Shown here piece by piece: positions 1-12,313 of a stretch of DNA of 64,000 bases. The translations under genes and the position numbers were made by a program. The stretch is from Turritopsis dohrnii (Eukaryota; Cnidaria; Hydrozoa; Anthoathecata; Oceaniidae), in contig BQMF02000014.1 of the NCBI GenBank assembly GCA_027922465.2, positions 930,001 through 994,000 on the forward strand, given 5' to 3'. Numbering within the stretch: position 1 is the stretch's first letter; every line of letters starts with the position of its first letter. Below the pieces are notes generated by a model. It was not told the origin of the DNA. It did no database searches and was given only the letters and a program-made list of their open reading frames with translations.

Positions 1-167
1 TGCGTTGCTATATTGTCGAGACTAACTGCAAGTCGATTATACGCAAACCTATTCTATTTTAGCGTTCATCATGGCTACTACTTCAATATCACAAAAGTTA
101 GAAATGGGATACCAAAAAAGAAATGAGTTGAACAAAAATTGTTGTCACTTTTGGAGAACAAAATTAC

Positions 168-1029
168 CTTTCAATCGTTTCCATGTGTTTCGCAAATTGA
201 TAGATAGTTCTTTTGGAAGTTTTTTCTCAGCTAACACTTCTTCCTCAGAGAATCCATGCTCAAGAATAGCACTCAACACGTAAGCAGTTGTGAGTTTACC
301 GTAATTGTAAAAACCATATGTGAGTGAGCCCAAAAAAGGTTCCATCCATCGAGGACACATACGGACAAGAAACATATTGATGATGGTGCTTTGTGCATTC
401 CGACAAAACTGCAAAAATCGATTCAAGCGAATAGATACTTCCGGCTCGTTCGGATTGATGCGTTTGGTAATCTCTTTGACTAAACGGTCCTTTCCACATA
501 AGAAGTTGTAGGTATCATTGTTTGGACAACCTTCATCTACATTGGGGTCATGAGGAAGTACCAAACAATCATAAGGATCGCCTAGATCATTCCATGTTGC
601 ATTGCCGTCAGTAACATACTTCATTACTGCACCCGATCGAGCAGTTTCAAATGCCATATCTACAGCAGTGTAGTGGCAACCAGTATCAAATTCACAAGTA
701 GTGTGACCTTGTCCATCGAAATTTTGTCGTGACCAAGAAAATGTATGGGTACATCCTCCAAGTTTGTCATGATTCTCAAATACAACAACTTTCTTGCCAT
801 TTTTGCTCAGAATAGAAGCAGCTGCATTTCCACCCATGCCTGATCCAATGATGATAACATCAACATCTTTGGGAACTTTATGAGGAGCAAACCTGTTCTT
901 GGCATAGATAGCTTCATTTTTAGGTACTGGTCTCACCTTCTTTACAATAGGTGGTGATGTTAAGATCCAAAGCACAAGAAAGATTGTGGAAGCAATAAAA
1001 ATGCTCCATATCAAAAGCTCAAGAAACAT
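168..1029 (-). CDS. RETSAT: All-trans-retinol 13,14-reductase (retinol saturase), N-terminal exon, partial
   Basis: Seen: an open exon of about 287 codons starting at an ATG (1029) and running into a splice donor AAAG|GTAATT at 168/167; the next exons lie outside the window. Residues 5-25 are hydrophobic (signal anchor). Residues about 58-85 hold a Rossmann FAD/NAD-binding motif VIIIGSGMGG followed by an acidic strand end VVVFE, and a DTGCHY motif follows near residue 115. Known: this family of FAD-dependent oxidoreductases saturates the 13,14 double bond of all-trans-retinol in the ER membrane; full-length members are about 600 residues, so roughly half is here. A related carotenoid-isomerase-like or phytoene-dehydrogenase-like function is possible, but the N-terminal anchor and motif order favour RETSAT. 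No disruption is seen. Confidence 0.85.
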
Positions 1030-2527
1030 TTTTGATGGTGACCTTTAGCTACTAAAATGTAGAAATGAAATAAAATTAGATATTATTCAGTAATGTTTAT
1101 ATAACACGACTTCCTAAGAACTTGCACAATTATAGTATGTAACCTTTTATTAATTTTAAATATTTTCACTCAGCTGGCTATTCCGAAATCAAAACTGTAG
1201 TGGTGTGTAGTCCAAAGTTCCATCATAAAAAAGCGCTAACTTAATGCAACAATTAAACCATAATCATATCAATTACCTTATTTCATGAAATATGTAAAGC
1301 AAGTAATTAACAGTCAAAAAATTAACGAGATCAGAAATTAACACGAATTGTCGTCAGGATGCAATACATTAGTACGTTAATTACAGACGGTACATTTATT
1401 AACGCGAAATTTTCAAATTCGCGTTAAGTACTTGCGTTACACATTTCATGTAATAAGGTAGTCATTTTAACATTTTTGGAAAATTTCACAAAGAAAACAG
1501 ATACAATAATAAAATGGACAGATGATAATATTTTCTACAAAAGTTCTGCCTACACATAATATCATTTGTGATTGATTGCTAGCTTTAATCAGTTATTTGA
1601 TATCGTGTTTTATTCAAAGATCAAAAAAATGTTTAAAGAACAAAAAGTAAAACCAATTTTCCATTCTCTTCTACATAATAAATTATCTTTATCAAAAAGC
1701 TTTCTGATCTGACTTCAATGTTTTTTTAATCCCTCTCAAATCAGTAGTGCATAAAAACTAATTAACCAATTAACAATTAAATTAATTTTTATTGCAACAG
1801 TCGCTTTCTGAAATAACTAAGTCTTTTAGACGTTTTCATTTAACAACTTTTGTATTTATGTATGTTGTGTTAATATCGACTAAAGATTTGTTTGTGGTTA
1901 CAATGTTAAGCGAATGCTGATGCTTGAGATTCACCATGACCTTCGGCGACAGAACGCTGGTCTGCTAAAATAGTCCCGTATTTTCAGGAAGAATTTGTCC
2001 GTAAATCGGGATATCTCAAAAAATCAGGGAATCGGAGATCTTATTGAAATCCAAAAAGATGAACTTTACCTAAAAAGTAGTACTGCGTCTGGCTTTGCTG
2101 CCATTGGAAATATTAAAAGAATTTTGGAAAAGATGCAACGAAAAATAGATTGGACTGATAAACTTTATTTTATTCAAATTCATTTACTAGTCGGAGTAGC
2201 AACATCTCGCACACAAACATGGTCAAGAATTGATGCTTCTAGATGCTCACATATAGAATAACCACAATATTTTTATTGTAAGGTCAGATGTCTCAGATGT
2301 CAATGTTCATCTCACCCAGAATAATACTTCCTTTCTTCTTTCTTCGCACACATTTGCTTAAAGTTACCACCACATTCAGTTTTTTGAAGCTATGATTGCC
2401 TAGTAAAACTACATTACACTTTACTTTGAAACAGAAGAGAAACTTTTATAAGCATGTGGTGTAAATGCGTGGAAGCTAGGACTACAGATCCACAGGACGA
2501 TATCTCCACTTTAGGAAATATTAGGAA
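1030..2527. other. Intergenic, upstream of the retinol saturase exon
   Basis: AT-rich DNA with no supported exon on either strand. It should contain the retinol saturase promoter, but I cannot point to a specific element. Short open frames here have no protein-like features. Confidence 0.5.
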
Positions 2528-3092
2528 ACTAGTATCCCGGGTAAAAACTTTTTACCGAACTTAACTTCGAAGAAGATGGGTCAAAATCGCCTTTCCCGTG
2601 AACGATCCCCGTGATGAAAATTTCAATTTAGGAATTGGAAACGGAAAATGTAACCATGTTGTAGAGCTCGAAAAACTGATCAAAAAAATGTATGGGATCG
2701 TTTCGCTACGACCAACCGTTAGAGAGATATCGCTGATCAAAGATTTTGATGACGTCATATCCGCAGTACCAAATAAAATTTAGGCCCAAATGATGCGTCA
2801 CCCCATCACCCGTATCGCTGACCCCAAAAAACGTCAGTTATCCCTATTGGTTCTTGAGATATTTCCCCAAAAACGTCGCGTTCGATTGGGGATGCAATGC
2901 AATGATTCCCCCTGATCATAAAAAACTGACGTCAAATGATGCCACGTGCTTTTGGAATGATCGTGAAAAAAGTGTCTCTCGCATCTACGTGGTTTTACGC
3001 GCACATAAGAGGACGATGACCGTAAAATAAAACTAAATATATCACTCTCTAAAATAAAAGTGTGACACACAGCGCGGATTATTATAATAAGA
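2528..3092 (+). repeat. Unclassified dispersed repeat, short copy A
   Basis: It begins with ACTAGTATCCCGGGTAAAAA, which contains a perfect hairpin (GGTAAAAA-C-TTTTTACC), and ends with an AT-rich block after the motif AAAAGTGTGACACACAGCGC. The same start and end bound the longer copy that follows directly, so the boundaries are inferred from the two copies. No open reading frame of interest and no clear target-site duplication. Confidence 0.55.
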
Positions 3093-5529
3093 CTAGTATC
3101 CCGGGTAAAAACTTTTTACCGAACTTAACTTTGAAAACATTAGGTCAAATCTGCCATTCCTGTGGTACGTACGCGTCACTCGCCACCCATGTTCAGTATG
3201 CGTTGTGTCACAGAATTTAACTCGTGTATATAAAAGTTTCTTTTCAGGCATTAATTTGTTATTACATTCAGAAGATTAAAAACAGAAACAAATAGCAACA
3301 TGGCTCAGAATAATATATTTATACGCAGAAGAGAAGTAACTTTAATGTAAAAAAAATGGCAATATATAACACAGAACTGTTTACCCAGACATACGAAACC
3401 AAACATTGAATAACATTACAAAATGTGAATTGAAAACAAATTGATACCTTCCAACTGTGTTTCTTTCGTGCGGAAGTTACATTATACAGCAACCATTAAT
3501 GAATTTTTGAAACGATATATAGTCTGTTCTTCCCAAAACCATCAACGTCATGATTAAAACCATGAGTTTCATTTCTTTATGCTTTTTTTTATTATTACCT
3601 AAAAAATTAATACTTGAATTGTAATACCGAAAACCTAATCATGCTATAAGAATATTGAAATAAACAACAACAACAACAACAAAAAAAAATGCAATTCAAC
3701 TACGCATTTATCCTAAAAACAATAACTCAAAACAACAAAACACCGTAATAGTAATTGTAATACTGTAATACCGAAAACCTAATCATGCTATAAGAATATT
3801 GAAATAAACAACAACAACAAAAAGTGAAATTCAACTACGCATTTATCCTTAAAACAAAAATTTACCCAGAAGATAAAAAGTCACAAATAAAATCATAATG
3901 CCAAACTTATATATATACCCAGGTACGTAAACGATTACCATAACACAAAATAATGCATAAACATTTCATTGCACAGTAATAACTAATGAACTTCTTAAAT
4001 ACATAATCCATTCACATCTACCTTATGAATAATAATCAAAAACACAAACGTGATGACAGAATTTATATATCTAAAGAGTTTATAAAAAATTGAAAACAAC
4101 CATATTTTTAATCTGAGTTAAAATCTCCTCTGGCTAATTCACAACAGTTAAACAACCCTTTATTCTTATTTATCCAGCATACCAACTGTGTTATAACTAA
4201 ATAGATTTATACTATTTTAACTTTAGCTGAACTTTAAACAAAATGGGATACCTTTCACTGCCAATTCACATGTTAGTAAACTAAACAGCATTGATCATCT
4301 TCTGTAGACATTTTCAAACACTTCTAAACTCTTTACTTCTATATTCATACCTATAAACAAATTACTAATACTTTATTTACTTTCCAGCACAAACATACAT
4401 AGGTATTTATAAAACACTTTCGCTACCATTTTTTTTTAAGTGAAATACATAAAACTGCTCTCTTCGTTTGGAAAAACTGCTAAACTTTCTGTATTTTCCA
4501 GTAGATTTTGTACTTTTTGGCAGGCAGACAAAAGCATCAAGCATCGATATAAATTAGATACAATAGATACAATCAGACAGCATAACACATTCCCCACTTC
4601 CACAGCGTCATGAGAAATAAAAACATTCATAGCTGTAGGACCATTTTTAATGTAATAATAGCGCGCGTTACCAAAACAAATTTCTCTCGGCTTCTTTTTC
4701 ATCCAGCAGCATATACACATTCTAAACGACAGAATAACTAAGACATCCACTCAAAGCTAAATCAATTAATCTTTCAAAACTAAATTAAAACCATTCCTTA
4801 CTGTGTAAATAAACATGAAACTGCATTTCTCCACTGCACTTTCTTCTGTATAGCGATATTTGATAACTAAAACGTAAACAAACATTTAAAAACCTGTTCT
4901 TTTATTAATCTAAATTATTAAACAATAAAAGTCTTATCGTTCTGCACAGCCAATTTTTAAAAACTTCACTGCACTTCTTCTGTATAAAAGTTTTATAATA
5001 ATACCTTTTGTTCGTTCGATCTTTCTGCAGCTAATTTTTAAAAACTTCACTGCACTTCTTCTGTATATCTAAATATGATTTTTCATTGTAAACAAACGAT
5101 AATAAAACGTTTTATAATAATAACAATACCTTCGTGCATACAAACCTGTGTTTCTTCATCAGTTCTTTCGTCGATTTGCTGCCTAAAACAATCAAATTTA
5201 AATCAAAATATTCGTATACAAAAAGAAACACGTCTTCTTCGCGAAGTTTCTTGCTCACGAAATGATCGTTGACAAATTTCGAACGATTAACATTGCATTG
5301 CTCGCACTCCTCCAAAGACGTTTTTCGGCTGATTTCCACTGCGCAAGCCAAAAATAACAAAACGGAGGAGCATATACTAATCGCGAAAAATCAAAAAAAT
5401 CACTCTCGCTTTGGCGTGGTTTTACGACGAAAAGGGAAAAAATAAGAAGGATTTGACCGTGAAAAAAAAACAAATATGTCACTCTCTAAAATAAAAGTGT
5501 GACACACAACGCGAATTAGTATAATAAGA
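3093..5529 (+). repeat. Unclassified dispersed repeat, long copy B
   Basis: Head-to-tail with copy A and sharing its first ~50 bases and last ~110 bases (5410-5529 matches 2985-3092). The interior is different and AT-rich, with internal duplications, for example around 4840, 4975 and 5045 (TTCACTGCACTTCTTCTGTA). This looks like one autonomous-length and one deletion-derivative member of a family, but no transposase is recognisable. Confidence 0.5.
3629..3850. repeat. Direct repeat pair with CAA runs
   Basis: A ~75-base segment beginning ATACCGAAAACCTAATCATG and running into an ACAACAACAAC tract occurs at about 3629 and again at about 3769. It lies inside the long repeat copy B. Confidence 0.6.
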
Positions 5530-6204
5530 TATGCGTCGGTAGTTTTTGAAATTTAGCTATTGAAGGCGTACTTGTAATAACCTTACGAATGTGTCTGATC
5601 AACTTGAAAGAAACTTGAAAAGTGGGATACATACAGTCTCATTGTTATTGACTGAATAAGACTTTGTTTGTCAAAGTATTGCCTTGTATTAGTCAAAATT
5701 CGAAGAGTTATTTTGAAATGAGTGACGTCAAAAAAACAGAAGATGCTCCAGCTGGACTAAATTCAGTACTGTTGATAGTTATTCAAAGAGAGAACCTCAA
5801 CTGATCTTATCCTGTAAGGTCAAAATCCAGATGAACTCATGGGATCCAGGTATAAATGGTGACATTACACTCTTGAGTTTTTCTTTTGCAAAATTATCCG
5901 GCTCCAAAAACATCTTGTTAATTTCCAGCACATGGTAAGGTATTCATATAAGGTATATTCATGCAAGGTGCATTGAAAGCACAAAGTAAAACTACTATGT
6001 GTAAGCATATATGGCTTGTCTACAGAGTTATACATGAAGCATTTTATGATTTTAAGATGTGAAGTATAAGGTGAATCCGATGAGAAACATTCAAAATATG
6101 AATTACGGTTTCAACTTTAGTCCTTCAGATACAGTGTATCTCATAAAAACATAACAATCTTGTATTGGAGTTATTGCTAAAAATGCATCATATTGAAATA
6201 AAAA

Positions 6205-6255
6205 GATAGCGGCTATCCGTATATCGAAAAGGCAAGAGATCCTGGGTTCGAGATT
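6205..6255. mobile_element. Half of a CAACCTCG-type hairpin MITE
   Basis: Contains ATCGAAAAGGCAAGAGATCC followed by TGGGTTCGAG, the right half of the hairpin element seen complete at 24419-24496 and 51551-51661. The matching left half is not adjacent. Confidence 0.5.
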
Positions 6256-8184
6256 GAAAAAGGGACGGCAGAATATTTCACTGGAGATGAACAATCCATA
6301 AGCTAAAACAAGCAACAACATCAAAAAAAAATATTACAGATTAAACAGTTCAATTTTCTGTGCAGTATTGTTCTGGTTTCAAAGCATATATAGCTCCATT
6401 GGTATTGGCTGCAAGAATCAACTTCTCTGACGGATGCATGGTAAGTGACGTGTACGCTTGTGCTTGGGATTGAAAAAAGCCATAGAGACATTTTCCAGTG
6501 TTTGTATCGAACACACGAATGGTGCCATCATCCCCAGCCGATACTACCAACGATTCGTCCTCGTACAGGCATGTTTTAATGGAATTCGCCACTCAAGCCT
6601 TGTGACCAGTTAAGGTAATGGTGTTATTATCTTCGTTCAAATCGCGTATTATCAATGTCATACCACCACCTTAATATATGAATTGGTTTTGTTAATTTAT
6701 TTCAACATTTTGTGCAAAGTTTTGCCTATGTTTTCCTTGAATAAGAAACATGGAATAGATGTCAGTAAATCTACCACATTGCATTATCAACGATAAAGAT
6801 ATATTCAAATCAACAAATAGTTTATTGGGCGAAGGAAATATTCAGTTTGTGGAATACAGGGAGAATACAATGAGAAAAATCTAAAGGCAATTCAAAAGTT
6901 TGCAATTTGTGTAAGAAGAATTTCAAAAGAACTTACCATCGTATAAAATTTTTTGCGTTTGCGAAAGGAACCGAACGTGAAAAAATCCACGTTCGAAGGA
7001 ATGAAATGTTTCTCCTGTTACAATACTCCAAACTAAAAAAACGAGGCCACACGTTGCAACTTGAATATTATCTGAATGAATGTCACAGTCAGAAGCATAC
7101 CATTTGCGTTTTCTAAAATTCGAAGAAACAAATAAAAGGGTTTTATTAAAAGAAAAATATGATATCAAAAAAGGGTATGGATAGCAATAGTGAGTATGTG
7201 AGTAAGCAAGTAAACTTTTGGATGTTTAACAAATTGAAAGAATGCCAGTGTGTCAGTGAATGCACCCTCTAGATGTTACGCACATCAAAGAAAAACATTT
7301 ACATGCGACAAGGACTAATGGCATGCGTTGCAATAGCAACATCTAAAGGTAACTGACATTTGACATTGTTATACAACGAGAAATATCATTATCATTCATA
7401 CTATTTTGTCCTTCCATTTATTTTCCTGGCAACGTAATCATATAGATGTTTTCATTTTATTGTTCTTACTTGTAAAGGAGATGTTGCTTAGGTTCCATCA
7501 TATCTGTAACATCAAAAACTATTGCATGGCTTTTTTCTGTTTCTTGATTTCTATAATCCAAAACCACAAGTTTTGAGCCATCTGGGGAAACTGCATCTTT
7601 TCAATATGACATTCTATATCTCTCCATTCGACAAAATCACTTATTGTTGATACGTCGAGGGCTATAAGAAAATTAGTACAAATAGTACAATTACTTTAAC
7701 GACTTTTTATACCGGAATATACTTTGACACATGAATTCATCATCGTTCAACGTTCATAAATCAGTATAAAAGCAAAAAGTGTATCTACTCTACCGACTCA
7801 GCAACTACTGACAATGGAATTTTTTTTCATTTGGCCTGGAACTTGCTAATTGACTGTCTGGTTTTAGTAAATTATAGAATGAATGTTTTAAATATTTTCA
7901 ATGAGACATTTATATGTCTGGCTAGGCAGGCTGTAATTTGTTTACACACGTCGACATTTGATGTTCTTATACTCTACACCACAAGTAAACAGAGGTAATG
8001 AATGGTAGACGAAGATAAAAAACTAGATTGGCAAAAATGCGATTATATATTTCCATAAAAATGCGAAAATTTTATTAATTATTGTGTGTACATTGTTAAC
8101 CATAAGAAAAATGTATCATTAAATAATTACAATGGTATAACTACCATGGTATAAGTACCATCAATCTAAAACTCATATAAAAAT

Positions 8185-8465
8185 GTGCAACGATGGTGTA
8201 GTGGTTAGTACCTTTGAGTGCGACTGCTGCGACCCGTGTTCGAGTGCGGTCATGTCATATCTCAATACACTTCTCCGATGCGCTTTAAAAGCAGCGTATC
8301 AGCCCATTAGGATGTGCCATCGACTGATTGCACACTGGCCTTCGGGCAAGTTAGAACAATGCTATACGCGTTACTGACGGTAAGTCAACTAATAGTTGCA
8401 AGTCGGCGGGCGGAAGAACCAACCACTACGGATGGAAGCCCAAGGACTAAAATCTTCCGTTACTT
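8185..8465 (+). mobile_element. tRNA-derived SINE
   Basis: The head has a pol III A box (TGGTGTAGTGGTTAGTACC, from about 8194) and a B box-like GTGTTCGAGTGC (8236-8247) at the right spacing. The body (CATCGACTGATTGCACACTG, CAAGTTAGA, GCCCAAGGACT) matches a second copy at 58222-58585. It lies in the 5.2-kb intron of the NACHT/WD pseudogene. Confidence 0.7.
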
Positions 8466-8872
8466 ACTAAATGTTGTCCGTATTAATTAGAGTGGAATTG
8501 AATTTAATACCAAAACAGAACCTATGTTGAACTTATTATGAAAGGAACATGGTCAATTGATAAGATTTCTCTTATAAATGACTGAGAAGGTACTATGGAC
8601 ATAGCTAAAAATTGTAAGACCTAAATGTGACTAATGTTTCCCCTTAAAAAACTGAACATCAACAACCACAACAATGTGCAAGGCAACTTCAACATAATAA
8701 ACGTATGATTTTTATTGTTGCAGAAGCTTGACAAGTTTCCTATCCTTTATACTGGAAACAATGTATTTAATCAGAACACTTGCTTTTTGTCACTCGCATA
8801 AAACTATTTTACATTATACAATCAAATTTGTATACACGTTTACAAAAGAAAGTAAAATTGTCAATATACGTA

Positions 8873-9487
8873 TACAGTGTGTTTCAAAAAGTTGGCACCA
8901 AAAACATCAACGCAGTTTTTATAGTAATCATCCAACTTATTCTTATAAATTTTATATCAATGGAATCGTTATCTTTTTATCTTTCTTTTTTGTAGGAAAT
9001 GGAAACGAAGAAGAAGAGAAAGTCGAAAAAATAAGTTTGGAAAAACTCATTAAATTCTTAACGATCAATTAAGATGTTCAACAATAAGATCAATTTGCAA
9101 AAACAAAAACAGTTACATAAAAATTTTTTTTATCTCTTTCACTTTAATAAAGCCACTGTTTCGCACGTTTGAATATACTTTACGTCAACAACTACTTTAA
9201 CTTAGAGTCTCAGATGTCACATACGGTATAAAAGATTTTGCACCTTTAAACAATAAAGATACGGCTGTTAACTTTTGTCTTAACTGATTGTTAAGAAATT
9301 AATGAATTTTTCCAATCTTATTTATCCGATTTTCTCTACTTCTTCTTTTTCATTTCCTACAAAAATACACGATGGGAAAGACAAAAATCTAAGGATTCCA
9401 TTGATATGAAATTTATAAGAATAAACAACTTCAACTTCAACAACTGCGGTAATATTATTTGTTGCCAATTTTTTCAAACACAGTGTA
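8873..9487. mobile_element. TA-flanked hairpin MITE, CAGTGTGTTT family
   Basis: Inverted ends TACAGTGTGTTTCAAAAA and its diverged complement (9465-9487). Subterminal arms of about 200 bases (8876-9075 and 9280-9485) are inverted copies of each other, each with a TTTCCTAC/AAAGA-rich core. TA at both edges fits Tc1/mariner-type integration. Confidence 0.65.
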
Positions 9488-9489
9488 CA

Positions 9490-10146
9490 CAGTGTGTCCA
9501 CCAGAAAGTGGGCATCTTGTTTAAAAAACAAATAACTTTTCGAATTTTCAACAAGAAAGATGATTTGACCCCATTGGACTTTTTCCTTTGGGGTTACCTG
9601 AAGCAAAAAGTTTTTGCTACCCCACCAGACAGTTTAGGGGAACTTTTGGGGGAGAATAGTTGACAAATTGAATGTGCTAAGACAGAACCAACCGATGATA
9701 AGGCGCTCGTTCAAAGAAATGAGAAACAGAACTATATTCACACGTTGAAAGTAGTTAAAAGTACTTTTTTGTAAAAGTTTATAAATCTTTTTAAAAGAGT
9801 TTTAGAAATCAAACGTTCATGTTTCACGTTTGTAAAAACGTAAAGTTTTCCTTGTATAAACATAACTTTATTACAATATTTTAGCTTTTTATGATTTCCC
9901 ATGCTACTCAAGTCCTTAACACCTATGCAAGCAAGAGTTAATTGATCATTATTGATTTAATGTCACGGTTTCATGGTAAAATGGATTATATTTCCCGAAA
10001 AATTGTTTTTTCTATGAAAAAGGTCATATATGTAGAAAGAGCAAAATAATTTTCTTTCTGTTGATATAAAAATTGATAAAAACAAGCACGAAAAACATAA
10101 GATATGTTATTGAAAGTTAGGAGCCCACTTTGTAGTGGACACACTG
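9490..10146 (+). mobile_element. Tc1/mariner-like remnant with transposase C-terminal fragment
   Basis: Inverted ends CAGTGTGTCCACCAGAAAGT and its complement at 10118-10146. The open stretch 9560-9663 encodes DLTPLDFFLWGYLK, the conserved C-terminal motif of mariner-type transposases (third catalytic Asp region). The rest of the transposase is missing, so this is an internally deleted copy, wedged between two CAGTGTGTTT-type MITEs. Confidence 0.65.
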
Positions 10147-10148
10147 TA

Positions 10149-10352
10149 CAGTGTGTTTCAAAAAATCAATGAGTTTTTCCAAACTTATTTTCGATTTTCT
10201 GTTCTTCTACTTTTTCATTTCCTACAAAATTTACATCACGAAATAGACCAAAAGATAAGGATCCCATCGATATAAAATTTATAGAAATTGATTGGATATT
10301 TTCTTCAAAATTGCCAAGAAAATTTTTGTTGTCAATTTTTTGAACCGCGCTG
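10149..10352. mobile_element. CAGTGTGTTT-family solo arm
   Basis: Starts CAGTGTGTTTCAAAAAATCA after TA and ends near a diverged complement (TGAACCGCGCTG then TA). Its body matches one arm of the hairpin at 9280-9485 and the copy at 10980-11184. Confidence 0.6.
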
Positions 10353-10811
10353 TATAGTATAGTTTGTTCACAACATTCATGTACAAACACGGCTGAATGC
10401 GTCGGTGACCTCTCAAATTTTAATGATCGCCATCATAAGCTAACTCTTATGTCTGAACTTTTAGAGTTTTCAGGAGGTTGGGTACACACATCGTAGATAA
10501 TTTATGAATACTAAAACACTGTGCGTATAAGTTGTTTTGATGAAAATATAAGAACAATAGGCTTTCGTTGAAATGTGAGTAATACATTTTAAATTACAGT
10601 GTGCATGGTGTTTTTCGCCGTCCTTCCACAATGATCGTTTTTATGAAAGTAGTTAATAAATGCATCAAATTAATGAACCCCCCGTTTTAAAACATACTAT
10701 GGTCGTACTTTTTATGTTTTATATTTTTTAAATTTATGTGCTTATAAGAAAGCTTATCAGAATGAAACTAATGATTTGGTCATGAATGTGGTGAACAGAC
10801 TATAATAGTGC

Positions 10812-10850
10812 AACCTCGAACCCAGGGTCTCTTGCCTTTTCGATATGGCG
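10812..10850. mobile_element. Half of a CAACCTCG-type hairpin MITE
   Basis: Reads CAACCTCGAACCCAGGGTCT followed by CTTGCCTTTTCGATA, the left half of the element complete at 51551-51661; the right half is absent here. Confidence 0.5.
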
Positions 10851-10979
10851 CCATTAAAGTAATTGCCTACATAAGATTTATTCAAACGTGCGAAACATAG
10901 GCTTTGTTGAAGTGAAAACGATAAAATTTTCTATGTAACTGTTTTTATTTTCGTAAATTGATCTTAGTGTTGAACCATG

Positions 10980-11184
10980 TTAACTGATCGTTAAGAATTT
11001 AATGAGTATTTCCAAACTTACTTTCGATTTTCTCTTCTTCTACTTTTTCATTTCCTACAAAACTACGTTACGAGAAAGACCAAAACATATGGATTCCATC
11101 GATATAAAATTTATAAAAATTGATTGGATATTTCCTTCAGAAACTGCGATAATATTTTTGAATCCAATTTTTTGAAACACACTG
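10980..11184. mobile_element. CAGTGTGTTT-family solo arm
   Basis: The body matches 10149-10352, and the right end reads TGAAACACACTG followed by TA. The left end is not sharply defined. Confidence 0.6.
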
Positions 11185-11634
11185 TATAAACAAATAACTT
11201 TCAAAAGCAATCAAAGCCTCTACTAACAAATGTTATTTGTAGCATTTCAAATTAGGAAAGAAGAATTATTTTCAAAATAGGGATGGGCTTTAAGTGACAA
11301 TTCATAAAATTCATAAAATTTAAGTATTCAGAATAAACATCTCTGTTTCAAAAAAGTTGTTCACAACCCATGATTTACTATGTATGTCATAAAAATGACT
11401 TTCGTAAAACCCAAATCGAAAAACAACAGATTTTGATAGTGAACTAAATCATTACATTAGCTGAAAGTAGAAGTTTGTTTTCTGGATTGATTTAGTTTAC
11501 ACTCTGTTATGTTGGATTGTGTTTTGATTTACGTTTACGAAAGTTGACAGTAATATTAATTTTTACAAAATAAAGTATCATGATACAGTATCAAAACAGT
11601 ACATGTGATCATGAAATTAATCCGCAGTAAACTA

Positions 11635-12313
11635 CAGTGTGTTTCTTAATGTTGGAAAATGTCTTGGAAAAATGTAAAATGTAGTTAACTTTTTAATGGT
11701 CGATTAACACAAAGCTTATTACAAATATTTTCCTTATTTTTTCAAAAACGACTTTTTCTTTTTTTACCAAAATATACTAACCAAAAGAACTTGAAAATGG
11801 CTTTCCATCGATGTAAAAATTATTTTAAAACTCGGTATATTCATTTAAAAAACAGCTTTAAAATTTCCCTTTCCAACCTTATGAAACACAAAAATATTTC
11901 ACGTAGTTTAATTACACCGTGCTTATTGTTTCAAAGCTCTCAATCCATACAAACTTTTATTAATTTTATCTTTGCGCTGAGACCCCCAAATTGATATTTA
12001 AAAACATAAATGTTAAACGTTTTTCGGAACACACAGCTTAAATTTGCTTATTGTTTTCCAAATTGCTGTCATTGTTTGAAAAAATCGCTTCTTTTCATTC
12101 ACCTCTTAATCGACCATTAAAAATTTAATTACATTTTCCCAAAACATTTTCCTTATTTTTTCAAAAGCCACTTTTTCTTTTTCCACAAAAATTTACTAAC
12201 CGAAAGAAGTTGAAAATGGTTTTCCATCGATGTTAAAATTATTTTGAAATTCGGTATATTCATTTAAAAAAACAGCTTTAAAATTTCCGTTTCCAACATT
12301 ATGAAACACACTG
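11635..12313. mobile_element. Second CAGTGTGTTTC-ended element with an internal direct duplication
   Basis: Ends CAGTGTGTTTCTTAATGTTG and its complement at 12294-12313. Two ~200-base direct copies (about 11695-11890 and 12105-12313) share TTTCCATCGATGT and CGGTATATTCATTTAAAAAA. Same terminal motif as the neighbouring families but a different interior. Confidence 0.55.

Noticed and set aside
2528..3092. Helitron
   Set aside because: The CTAG near the junction belongs to the start of the next copy, and the end of the second copy lacks a CTRR terminus with a stable hairpin.
8183..8377. 64-codon ORF and possible tRNA gene
   Set aside because: The ORF is the SINE body. The A and B boxes are real, but no cloverleaf can be drawn.
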